DNA from: Bacillota bacterium
GTDB taxonomy: Bacteria; Bacillota; Clostridia; Lachnospirales; Cellulosilyticaceae
DNA: 6,142 bases
Assembly (NCBI GenBank): GCA_023393125.1
Contig: JAEWMQ010000015.1
Location: forward strand, 1 to 6,142
Reading direction: 5' to 3'
In this document: positions 1-6,114 of the stretch, piece after piece
Position numbering within the stretch: position 1 is the stretch's first letter
Layout: each line of letters opens with the position of its first letter
The notes under the pieces: generated by a model
What the model was told of the DNA's origin: nothing
Seen by the model: only the letters and a program-made list of their open reading frames with translations
Database searches by the model: none
Position numbers and translations under genes: made by a program

Positions 1-335
1 TGGGAAGCCTTATGTGGATAGTAATAGTAGAGTATTAGTACCAGTTAGATTTGTAAGTGAACAGTTAGGGGCAAAGGTAGAGTGGGACTCGGTAGCAAAA
101 AGAGTAACAATTATAGATGGAGATAAAGTAGCTATATTAAACATCAACTCAAAGCAGATTATGATGAATGGACAGGTCAAAGAACTAGATACAGCAGCTA
201 TTGTAAAAGGAACAAGAACCTATATACCAATAAGATTTGTAAGTGAAGCATTAGGAGCAACTGTTAAATGGGATAATAAGGTAAGAATTGTGTACATAGA
301 TAATGGAAAAGTACCACTTCCTGAGGTAAAGGTAT
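1..335 (+). repeat. Direct repeat, copy 1 (stalk-encoding duplication)
   Basis: These bases align without gaps to 5033-5367 at an offset of 5032. By eye there are roughly two dozen differences in about 335 bases, mostly third-position transitions. The copy probably extends left beyond the window. Similarity collapses after the conserved PLPEVK codons. Confidence 0.9.
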
Positions 336-466
336 ATACATCAGGTAATTTTACAATACCTGTGATGGAGGAGACAAAAGTAAATGATCATGGAGATGCT
401 TGGACTATAGAGACACCAACATATGCTACTATTTGGTTTGATGAGGAGTGGGCTCTAATGCTTTAG
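2..466 (+). CDS. Stalk-domain (copper amine oxidase N-like) protein, 5' cut by window edge, 3' frameshifted
   Basis: The frame is already open at base 2, so the true start lies outside the window. The in-frame GTG at 14 is an internal valine, as shown by the intact paralogue at 4911-5726. The visible part has two copies of the Cu_amine_oxidN1-type stalk repeat, each with a P-[VI]-R-F-V-S-E-x-L-G-A core followed by a V-x-W-D strand. This family is a non-catalytic, wall- or surface-associated beta module in Clostridia; the name does not imply oxidase activity. After the stalk comes a short region starting F-T-I-P, matching the start of the tail in the paralogue. The frame then ends abruptly at TAG 464-466, in the middle of what should be a folded domain, and the rest of that domain is readable in other frames downstream. 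The product, if made, is a truncated stalk. The domain is confident; whether the gene works is not. Confidence 0.75.
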   Translation, partial: GKPYVDSNSRVLVPVRFVSEQLGAKVEWDSVAKRVTIIDGDKVAILNINSKQIMMNGQVKELDTAAIVKGTRTYIPIRFVSEALGATVKWDNKVRIVYIDNGKVPLPEVKVYTSGNFTIPVMEETKVNDHGDAWTIETPTYATIWFDEEWALML

Positions 467-847
467 AGCAAGCTATACAGCTAGGAGTTGATATGGTCTA
501 TGGGGAAAAAGATACTCGCAAATAAAAGCTAAAGATTGTGACATTAGTGTTAATGGTAATCCTATTGTTCATAACACAGGAGAGAAGCCTGAAGGGGTTG
601 GATTATTTATGTACATATAGTAGTACCTCCCACAGAAACAACTTGGGGGCAAGGACGTATTTACAAGGAAAACGGTCATTATATGGGAATCCCCATTGCA
701 GCTTTTGAATTAATAGGACCTAATTTAACAGTAACTTTAGAATGTGCACAAGCAGAAGGTGTAGGTGTAAGAAATGAGGATGTAGTAAAAGCATCAGCTA
801 TAGTTAAATCCATATTTGATGAAAATGTAGATACGATTTATAAATGA
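453..847 (+). pseudogene. Out-of-frame remainder of the left-edge stalk-domain gene
   Basis: Coding-like sequence continues past the stop at 466 in three successive frames: from about 453 to TAA 523-525 (reads SNALEQAIQLGVDM), from about 507 to TAG 618-620 (DCDISVNGNPIVHN), and from about 597 to TGA 845-847 (ETTWGQGRIYKENGHY to DENVDTIYK). Each step is corrected by adding one base, and each can be placed in a homopolymer: GGG at 450-452, A5 at 506-510 or AAA at 520-522, and GGGG at 594-597. The third correction yields a good beta-strand (GWIIYVHIVV). The rebuilt tail would end near 847, close to where a gene could naturally stop. It resembles the paralogue tail only weakly. Real decay and base-calling errors both fit, so 'pseudogene' is provisional. 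Confidence 0.6.
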
Positions 848-1000
848 ACCATTAAGGGAGATACAACAGGTGCTATTTATTAAGAGAAAATAGAAAAGTC
901 ATGTAAGTTTACAGGGTATGGGGAAGGTGTAAGCCAGGGAAGTGCTACTATACCATCTGAAGGTTCGGAATTTGATGCAGTATTTGACTTAGAGTTTATC

Positions 1001-1867
1001 ATGCCAAGAGAACCAGTTACCATTACTTTTGAGATTAATTCAAGTAAGAATCCAAAAGAGAGTATTTATACAGATAATAAAGATAGCAAAAGTATATCTT
1101 GGATTCGATATGATATTGCAACAGCTGACTATACACTATATTATGATGAGCTTACTAAAGAATTAGAACATGAGTTAGCGGGTGGGGGTATTCCTGGAAG
1201 TGTAAAATCACCTGGTAAAAGTCTTTGGAGATGGGATGGTAATCCAGCAGGAGAATATACATTTACCATACGTACAGAAATCTATAAGGATGAAGATAAG
1301 GAAACGCAGGAGCATAAGGCACTTGTAGATGAAGTGTTACAAAGTTTTAATTATGGATCTAATATGACCTATGTAGATAAGGGCTCTAACTATCAGTTGA
1401 AGTTAGAAATAGATGATCCTACAGCAACAACAACAGCAGATGGCTTGTTAGGAATAAAGAGAGATTATACCAAAGAAATAAGCTATGAATTAGAGCATAG
1501 CCCTAATTCAACAGGTTCTACGCATCCCTATTTTAAAGAAATTTTAGAAGGCTACGATGAATCCAATACTCAAAATAGTAAAGATAACTATAAGTATAGA
1601 GCGTATATACAAGATGGACAACATATTTATAAAGTAATAGAAGAAACTTTAGTAACTGTAACGGTGAACCAAAGTAATAAAAAGTGTTATACCTTTGGTG
1701 GTATGAAAAATGGCAAGTATTACATGACAGCATGGTTAAATGATGTAGACGTATCAAGTGTTACTAATGTACCGGGAATGACGCTTAAAGGAGTTAATAC
1801 AGAAAAGCAACTTGATGAGATAGCACTTCAAGTTTACGGTTCTATGTATGATGACCTCAATAATTAA
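1001..1867 (+). CDS. Hypothetical beta-rich (Ig-like) protein, probably a 3' fragment
   Basis: Unrecognised protein of 288 residues from the first ATG. The frame is open further upstream, back to base 884 just after TAA 881-883. Those 39 upstream codons (such as FTGYGEGVSQGSATIPSEG) look like normal protein continuous with the rest, so ATG 1001 is probably an internal methionine. No Shine-Dalgarno sequence precedes it and there is no signal peptide. The protein alternates beta-strand-like stretches with polar turns. A W-R-W-D-G-N-P-A-G-E-Y-T-F-T-I segment near residues 76-90 resembles the closing strands of bacterial Ig-like domains, which normally occur in secreted or surface proteins. It shares its frame with the last segment of the broken stalk gene, separated only by TGA 845 and TAA 881, so both may derive from one longer surface protein. 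Alternatively it is an independent gene whose start is lost. No function is assigned. Confidence 0.55.
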   Translation: MPREPVTITFEINSSKNPKESIYTDNKDSKSISWIRYDIATADYTLYYDELTKELEHELAGGGIPGSVKSPGKSLWRWDGNPAGEYTFTIRTEIYKDEDKETQEHKALVDEVLQSFNYGSNMTYVDKGSNYQLKLEIDDPTATTTADGLLGIKRDYTKEISYELEHSPNSTGSTHPYFKEILEGYDESNTQNSKDNYKYRAYIQDGQHIYKVIEETLVTVTVNQSNKKCYTFGGMKNGKYYMTAWLNDVDVSSVTNVPGMTLKGVNTEKQLDEIALQVYGSMYDDLNN

Positions 1868-1900
1868 TTTAATATAGCTACTAGGCAGAAGATATAAAGT

Positions 1901-1930
1901 GACTATAGACAGGATGATTTGCTTATAGTC
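1901..1930. repeat. Short inverted repeat in the intergenic region before the lipase module
   Basis: GACTATA at 1901-1907 pairs perfectly with TATAGTC at 1924-1930 around a 16-base loop. It lies 34 bases after the stop of the Ig-like ORF and about 100 bases before the next start. No T-run follows directly, so it is not a good intrinsic terminator. It could be a weak hairpin or operator-like palindrome, or chance in AT-rich DNA. The rest of 1868-2030 contains no gene. I found no convincing promoter pair there, only weak TATAAA- and TATAGT-like hexamers. Confidence 0.25.
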
Positions 1931-2030
1931 CCTTGTATTATTAATAAGAAAAATATAAAAGGCGCTACAATAAAACGCAGTATATAGTATAGAGAGATTT
2001 TAAAAGAATACGGATAGGGGGAGAAAAAGT

Positions 2031-2777
2031 ATGAAAGTGAAAAATAAAAGGATTATGATAGGGGCAATTATTATAAGCTTAATGATTGTTGTAAGCGTGC
2101 AGCAACATAAAGCAAAAAACGAACAGAGAAAACAAGTAATGATAGAAAAAATGAGTAGTTATCTCAAGGATAAATATAATGAAGAATTTGAATATGTAAG
2201 TAGTTATTCCTTTATAGGAGCAGGAGAATTACAAAAAACCTTTAGAGCACGATTTATACCTAGAGGAGAATCAGAACTGGAATTTAATTGTACAGACAAT
2301 GGAAGTCTGGGATTCACAGATGGTTTCTTAGTGATGTTAGGAGAAAGGCTTATGCAACCTTATGGCGAGCAGTTGTGTCAGCAAGTATTTAAAAGCGGAG
2401 AAAAGTATTTAGTCTATGCAGATGCTACACCTGATACAAAGATTAGTTACAAAGAAAGGCCAACACTTCAAACTTTTATCGATAATCAAGAGAAAAATAA
2501 GGTTTATTTTGATATAGTTGTCAGTCTTTATGGTGAGTATGAAAAGGAAGAAATCAAGCAGAAGGTTTATGAAATAGGTCAGCTTATGAAGAAATCAGGT
2601 ATAAAAATAAGAGGGAGTGTAGCAGTTAAGGTATATGATGATAGTACAGAATTTATAGCTGATGAGGGATTTAATGATGATAGAGAGGGAATGCTTTTTA
2701 AAGGGATATTGTTTGAAGAATATGAAAATGAATTTACACTAGAAGATGTTTCTATTCAAGAGAGATTTATTAAATAA
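2031..2777 (+). CDS. Single-span membrane-anchored protein, candidate immunity protein for the lipase
   Basis: A 248-residue protein of no family I can name. Basic residues at 2-7 (KVKNKR) precede a hydrophobic helix at about 8-23, followed by a charged linker. This predicts an N-in, C-out anchor. There is no lipobox cysteine, so it is not a lipoprotein. The exported part begins with SYLKDKYNEEFEYVSSYSF, a pattern common in small uncharacterised Firmicute membrane proteins, and continues as a mixed alpha/beta domain. ATG 2031 is preceded by AGGGGGAG at 2016-2023 with 7-base spacing, so the start is firm. The lipase gene begins 29 bases after its stop, so the two are probably co-transcribed. 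In the S. aureus TslA system, membrane-anchored TilA lipoproteins next to the toxin provide immunity. By position and topology this protein could do the same, but that is inference. A lipase chaperone or accessory protein is an alternative. Confidence 0.85.
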   Translation: MKVKNKRIMIGAIIISLMIVVSVQQHKAKNEQRKQVMIEKMSSYLKDKYNEEFEYVSSYSFIGAGELQKTFRARFIPRGESELEFNCTDNGSLGFTDGFLVMLGERLMQPYGEQLCQQVFKSGEKYLVYADATPDTKISYKERPTLQTFIDNQEKNKVYFDIVVSLYGEYEKEEIKQKVYEIGQLMKKSGIKIRGSVAVKVYDDSTEFIADEGFNDDREGMLFKGILFEEYENEFTLEDVSIQERFIK

Positions 2778-2793
2778 ATTAAGTGATAAGTAA

Positions 2794-2802
2794 AAGGAGA
2801 GG
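2794..2802 (+). promoter_or_regulatory. Ribosome binding site of the lipase gene
   Basis: AAGGAGAGG lies just upstream of three possible starts. ATG 2803 is in the wrong frame. ATG 2807 is only 4 bases away. GTG 2810, the second codon, is 7 bases away and better spaced. Initiation may occur at GTG 2810, which would shorten the protein by one residue. Confidence 0.6.
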
Positions 2803-2806
2803 ATGA

Positions 2807-4546
2807 ATGGTGAATACAAAAAATCTGGTAGAAATAGAGGCAGAAGAATTTATGCCACAAATTGCTATTAGTCAATTAAGTTATAATCAGGTAGATATAG
2901 AGAAATTATTAGTGAATGGTAAATTCAAACAAGTTAGAATTGATGAATACATAGAAGATAGGGAGAATTCTGAGGACGAAGATTTAAAAGTGAAAGGAGA
3001 GATAGAGCGCAAGCTTTTTAATAAAGGAGTGTTTGCTACTATTGAAGGTTACACTTATATTGCACAAGAGAGTAGTGGCACAGGTTTTGGGGCAATAGCT
3101 GTACAAGCACCTGATGGTAAAGTGATTATTGGTTATAGAGGAACAGACTTCCCAAGTGGAGAAGAACTTCAAGAGCTTATGAAAGAGTATACAAAATTAG
3201 GTGTATCTGAGAGACAAATAGATCTGGGTGGTAAAGTAGGAGATGCTATAGCTGATGCGCAGATTATATTAGGGGAACAAGAAGTCACACAAATAAATGA
3301 AGCATTAGCGTTTGCAGAAAAGGTTTCAAAACAAACACATGTAAATATTCAGGAAATAACTACAACAGGACATTCTCTAGGAGGAGGTCTAGCGCAGAGT
3401 GTAGCTATCCAGTATGACCTAGAGGGATATACATTTAACGGAGTTGGAACGGTGCAAAACATGCTAGATGTAATTAAGAAAAATGGTAAGTCACGAGAAG
3501 ATTATAATATAACCCATTTAGTTAATAATCGAGATATAGTAGCTCAAGCAGGGGAAAAAGCAGGAAAAGTCATTACTGTAATAGGGAGTAAAATGCAATC
3601 TGGAGCTTATGGTATAGAGATGACTAAAGAGGAATATGAAATCATAAACATTACAATGCCAGAAGCAATAAGCTTATTAAAAAAAATGAAATGGGATGAA
3701 AGTAAGGAGAAATACATACTAGAGTGTGAGGTGGGACTTGATTTCGAAACTCATAATATGTATGACTTAATAGGTAGTGATAAGAAGATTCTAGTAGATC
3801 CTTCAAATAAATCGTATATTAGTCAATTTAACAAGATTGCCAATCAATATGTTCAAATTTCTAAACTAGGCGAGATTGTCAGTCGACAGATGAAAGATTC
3901 TAAGCTGAGTTTTATAATAGAATATTGTAAAAAAATTGGGAGGCCATTAGATGTAATGCCACCATATGATATAAAGACACAAGCGGTAGCAGGGGGCTTC
4001 CTATGGTTACTACCAGGTGTAGCAAACGCGTTTATAAGTAGTAGTCAAGAACAAGAAATGCTTACAGCTATGAAAGAGGAATTAGAGCAAATAAGGTTAG
4101 ATACAGAACGGATACAGAAGGTAAGAGTTGCAATGAATAAGAGGAAGCAGATAAAAGGCACTAAAGGATTTACACTTTATGCACCTAATGTAAGTGTTTC
4201 AGACTTTGTAGATGAGGAGCTTAATATAGAGGTTTCATTAAGAGAAATACGAAATCTAAGAAGAAAAATAAGTAAAGTAGGAGAAAAATTGTTAAAAGGT
4301 TATACACAAGAACTAAGCAGTTGTACTTTATCACATAATTTTCTTAAGCAAATGTATGCAGACTATCCTAGTGTGACATCGGCTTGTGATTTGGCAGAAC
4401 GAGAGATTGATAGAGTAAATAAAAGGCTTAAAGATATAGGAGAGATTGTACAAGAAAAGGCAGAGGGTGTAGAAAAGGCATTAAAGCAATACTATGCAGA
4501 TGAAATGGAATGTATAAAAGTATTAAAAAACAGTAGATGGAATTAA
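2807..4546 (+). CDS. Class 3 lipase with C-terminal helical domain, candidate T7SS lipase effector (TslA-like layout)
   Basis: A 579-residue alpha/beta hydrolase. The N-terminal half is a Lipase_3-type domain: the YRGTD strand/oxyanion motif at 110-114, the nucleophile elbow GHSLGGG with Ser190, a catalytic Asp candidate D243 in NNRDIV, and a His candidate H316 in ETHNMYD. The catalytic set therefore appears intact, and the expected reaction is ester hydrolysis of glycerolipids or phospholipids. There is no signal peptide. A hydrophobic stretch at about 393-410 (GGFLWLLPGVANAF) separates the domains. Residues about 412-579 are highly charged and predicted helical or coiled-coil, ending near a YxxxE pattern (Y562-E566), the type VII export-signal style. 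T7SS effectors usually carry the helical targeting domain first (LXG); here it is last, as in S. aureus TslA. A WXG-like gene follows 11 bases later. The lipase call is firm; T7 export and antibacterial or host-directed toxicity are inferred. A cytoplasmic lipase with an unrelated helical tail is the alternative. Confidence 0.9.
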   Translation: MVNTKNLVEIEAEEFMPQIAISQLSYNQVDIEKLLVNGKFKQVRIDEYIEDRENSEDEDLKVKGEIERKLFNKGVFATIEGYTYIAQESSGTGFGAIAVQAPDGKVIIGYRGTDFPSGEELQELMKEYTKLGVSERQIDLGGKVGDAIADAQIILGEQEVTQINEALAFAEKVSKQTHVNIQEITTTGHSLGGGLAQSVAIQYDLEGYTFNGVGTVQNMLDVIKKNGKSREDYNITHLVNNRDIVAQAGEKAGKVITVIGSKMQSGAYGIEMTKEEYEIINITMPEAISLLKKMKWDESKEKYILECEVGLDFETHNMYDLIGSDKKILVDPSNKSYISQFNKIANQYVQISKLGEIVSRQMKDSKLSFIIEYCKKIGRPLDVMPPYDIKTQAVAGGFLWLLPGVANAFISSSQEQEMLTAMKEELEQIRLDTERIQKVRVAMNKRKQIKGTKGFTLYAPNVSVSDFVDEELNIEVSLREIRNLRRKISKVGEKLLKGYTQELSSCTLSHNFLKQMYADYPSVTSACDLAEREIDRVNKRLKDIGEIVQEKAEGVEKALKQYYADEMECIKVLKNSRWN

Positions 4547-4550
4547 GGGG
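4545..4550 (+). promoter_or_regulatory. Ribosome binding site overlapping the lipase stop codon
   Basis: AAGGGG starts inside the TAA of the lipase gene (4544-4546) and lies 7 bases before ATG 4558. This indicates translational coupling and co-production of the lipase with the small WXG-like protein, as expected for an effector and its partner. Confidence 0.65.
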
Positions 4551-4557
4551 ATAAAAA

Positions 4558-4863
4558 ATGTCAAAAGGAAATTTGAGTAGAGCAAAAGTTATGAAAATAA
4601 GAGAAAATATGGTCGATGAATTTTGGAGTCTTGTAAGAGAAGTGGTTAATTGCGAGTACTGGAAAGGAGATAGCGTAGAAGTACTGAAGGATGAATTTGT
4701 ACGTATGAATAAAACCATTATAAGTATAGCAAAGGACATAGAAGAGGTTGCAAAAACATATAGCATATTAGACTCAGCTGTAGAAGCAGCAGCAAAGGAC
4801 AAGCAAAGAAAAATGGATGAATTACGAAGAACTACGAGGGGATATAATGGTAGAATCATGTAG
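4558..4863 (+). CDS. Small WXG100-like helical protein, candidate partner of the lipase
   Basis: A 101-residue protein, the usual length for the WXG100/Esx superfamily. It is all-helical in character, with a central turn bearing W35-K36-G37 (within CEYWKGDSVEVLKDEF) between two amphipathic helices. The second helix ends in AVEAAAKDKQRKM, which matches the tail of the WXG100 protein at 5818-6102 (AVEAAERDKKAKL). The WXG triplet is at the same residue numbers in both. It has a single Cys (C32), no signal peptide and no membrane segment. The N-terminal part is more basic and more divergent than a canonical EsxA. Its ribosome site overlaps the lipase stop, so the pair is tightly coupled. Small helical partners that dock on the effector's helical domain and complete the export signal are known for LXG toxins (Lap proteins) and TslA (TlaA proteins). 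That role fits here but is inferred. Confidence 0.85.
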   Translation: MSKGNLSRAKVMKIRENMVDEFWSLVREVVNCEYWKGDSVEVLKDEFVRMNKTIISIAKDIEEVAKTYSILDSAVEAAAKDKQRKMDELRRTTRGYNGRIM

Positions 4864-4910
4864 CCGATAGGATGAAGTTGAATAGTTGATATAAAAGGGA
4901 GATAATAAAA

Positions 4911-5726
4911 ATGAAAAAAGGATTATTAATATGGTTAGTAGTCATGATGATAGTGGTACTATGCATGCCACAAGTATTTGCACTATCAGAGATACGTGTA
5001 AGGGTTAATGGAACACAAGTGTATTTTCCAGATGGAAAGCCTTATGTGGATAGTAATAGTAGAGTACTAGTACCAGTTAGATTTGTAAGTGAACAATTAG
5101 GGGCAAAGGTAGAGTGGGATTCAGTAGCAAAAAGAGTAACGATTATAGATGGAGATAAAGTAGCTATATTAAACATCAACTCAAAGCAAATTATGGTGAA
5201 TGGAGAGGTCAAAGAACTAGACACAGCAGCTATTGTAAAAGGAACGAGAACTTATGTACCAATAAGATTTGTAAGTGAAGCATTGGGGGCAACTGTTAAG
5301 TGGGATAATAAGGGAAGAATTGTGTACATAGATAATGGGAAAGCACCACTTCCTGAAGTGAAGATATTTGAGGCAGGGCCATTTACAATACCTATTACTG
5401 CAGATTGTGTAGTATCTAACTTAGGTGATTCATCAACAATTACAACGGCTAATTTAGTAGATTTATATACAGTGAAATCTACTGGAACTATAATTTTATG
5501 TGTAACACAAGGAACGCAAGTAGATTATAGCAATCAATGTGATGAAGCAGAACAAATTTTACAGCAAGTGGTGACTCCAGCTGAAGCAAAGAAAATAGTG
5601 GATTTTGCTAGAACTAAATCAAGTATTAGGGACAAAATAGGGGAGAAGACTTTTAATACGGAAAGCTATATTTTTAAAGTAAATGGGAATGATGAAACAG
5701 TAAATATTCGTGTATATAAGAAATAG
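4911..5726 (+). CDS. Secreted stalk-domain (copper amine oxidase N-like) protein, intact
   Basis: A 271-residue exported protein. The signal peptide spans residues 1-24: basic MKKG, a long hydrophobic core, and V-F-A before the cleavage site at 24/25. Two Cu_amine_oxidN1-type stalk repeats follow, with cores at about 52-65 (VLVPVRFVSEQLGA) and 114-127 (TYVPIRFVSEALGA), each closed by a V-x-W-D strand. A tail of about 120 residues (153-271) starts F-T-I-P and contains three cysteines. I do not recognise its family; it seems to be a compact alpha/beta module. No oxidase catalytic domain is present. ATG 4911 has AAGGGAG at 4895-4901 with 9-base spacing. The gene starts 47 bases after the WXG-like gene in the same direction, so it may belong to the same operon. 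It is the intact paralogue of the broken gene at the left edge. Its role is unknown; a wall-associated accessory to the T7SS locus is one possibility. Confidence 0.88.
   Translation: MKKGLLIWLVVMMIVVLCMPQVFALSEIRVRVNGTQVYFPDGKPYVDSNSRVLVPVRFVSEQLGAKVEWDSVAKRVTIIDGDKVAILNINSKQIMVNGEVKELDTAAIVKGTRTYVPIRFVSEALGATVKWDNKGRIVYIDNGKAPLPEVKIFEAGPFTIPITADCVVSNLGDSSTITTANLVDLYTVKSTGTIILCVTQGTQVDYSNQCDEAEQILQQVVTPAEAKKIVDFARTKSSIRDKIGEKTFNTESYIFKVNGNDETVNIRVYKK
5033..5367 (+). repeat. Direct repeat, copy 2 (stalk-encoding duplication)
   Basis: This is the partner of 1-335, encoding the two stalk repeats of the intact gene. The mostly synonymous differences indicate a fairly recent duplication or ongoing gene conversion with protein-level constraint. 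The copies are about 5 kb apart in the same orientation, so recombination between them would delete the whole lipase module. Confidence 0.9.
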
Positions 5727-5730
5727 TCTC

Positions 5731-5765
5731 TTTATATTTTTAGTGTTAAAGAAGAGAAATATAAA
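5731..5765. repeat. AT-only inverted repeat after the stalk gene, weak terminator candidate
   Basis: TTTATATTT at 5731-5739 pairs with AAATATAAA at 5757-5765, extendable by a T-G and a T-A pair inside. It begins 5 bases after the stop of the stalk gene. The stem is AT-only with no T-tract after it, so termination would be weak at best. It could instead be coincidental. Confidence 0.25.
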
Positions 5766-5771
5766 AGATAC

Positions 5772-5777
5772 TATAAT
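5772..5777 (+). promoter_or_regulatory. Possible -10 element for the WXG100 gene
   Basis: A perfect TATAAT hexamer lies 40 bases upstream of ATG 5818 in the 91-base gap after the stalk gene. No good -35 is found at 16-18 bases upstream (the position reads AAGAAG), and there is no extended TG motif. An independent promoter for the abundant WXG100 protein is plausible but unproven. Confidence 0.3.
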
Positions 5778-5817
5778 CTAGCATAACAAGGGAATAACCA
5801 TTGAGGAGAGAATATTG

Positions 5818-6102
5818 ATGTCAACATCATCTTTAGCAAATAAAGTTCAGCAAACTTCAAGTACCTTGCAAAGTAGTACTAGACAAATGAAAGCAGATGT
5901 GGAAGCTGCAGAAAATAACTGGATTGGGAGCAGTTATGATAGTTTTAGAACTGCTTATGGTGAACTAGAAAAGAAATTTTCAACATTAAATAGTAATTGG
6001 GGGAGTATAGCAAGTCAATTAAATAGTTTATCGGGGGCAGTAGAAGCAGCTGAGAGAGATAAAAAAGCTAAGTTAGCAGCAGCTAAAAGAAAAAATAAGT
6101 AA
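5818..6102 (+). CDS. WXG100 family type VII secretion protein (Esx-like)
   Basis: A 94-residue canonical WXG100 protein. It forms a helix-turn-helix hairpin with W35-I36-G37 at the turn (ENNWIGSSYDSF), a Ser/Thr/Gln-rich first helix, a second helix with heptad-like spacing, and a lysine-rich C-terminus (AKRKNK). There is no signal peptide, as expected for T7SS substrates, which are exported as folded dimers. ATG 5818 is preferred over the in-frame TTG 5815 because GAGGAG at 5803-5808 is then 9 bases away. The length, WXG position and C-terminal AVEAA-x-x-DK pattern are shared with the protein at 4558-4863, so the two are probably paralogues; this one is the more typical. It may be the general Esx substrate or co-factor of the local T7SS, or the partner of the product encoded from 6115. 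No classic YxxxD/E export motif is visible at its C-terminus. Confidence 0.92.
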   Translation: MSTSSLANKVQQTSSTLQSSTRQMKADVEAAENNWIGSSYDSFRTAYGELEKKFSTLNSNWGSIASQLNSLSGAVEAAERDKKAKLAAAKRKNK

Positions 6103-6114
6103 GGGGAGATTGCT

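Noticed and set aside
14..466. GTG at 14 as a real start codon
   Set aside because: The intact paralogue shows this codon is an internal valine after GKPY in the first stalk repeat, and the frame is open to the window edge.
1533..1757. 74-residue minus-strand ORF inside the Ig-like ORF
   Set aside because: Its composition is Tyr/Leu/His-rich, as expected from the antisense of AT-rich codons, and it has no recognisable domain.
1901..1930. Intrinsic terminator after the Ig-like ORF
   Set aside because: The stem is only 7 base pairs with a 16-base loop and no T-run follows.
2984..3172. 62-residue minus-strand ORF inside the lipase gene
   Set aside because: It lies opposite the start of the conserved lipase domain and has no domain or coding signal of its own.
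2807..4546. Classic LXG toxin with N-terminal targeting domain
   Set aside because: The N-terminus is not a long helical LXG domain. The catalytic lipase domain comes first and the helical region last.
4428..4859. 143-residue minus-strand ORF opposite the lipase tail and WXG-like gene
   Set aside because: It is low-complexity, rich in Leu/Ser/Phe and typical of antisense to charged helical coding. The plus strand has clear genes with ribosome sites across the same bases.
5042..5224. 60-residue minus-strand ORF inside the stalk domain
   Set aside because: It is a shadow of the conserved stalk repeats on the plus strand.
4911..5726. Copper amine oxidase enzyme
   Set aside because: Only the non-catalytic N-terminal-like stalk repeats are present. 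The length and tail do not allow a catalytic amine oxidase domain.
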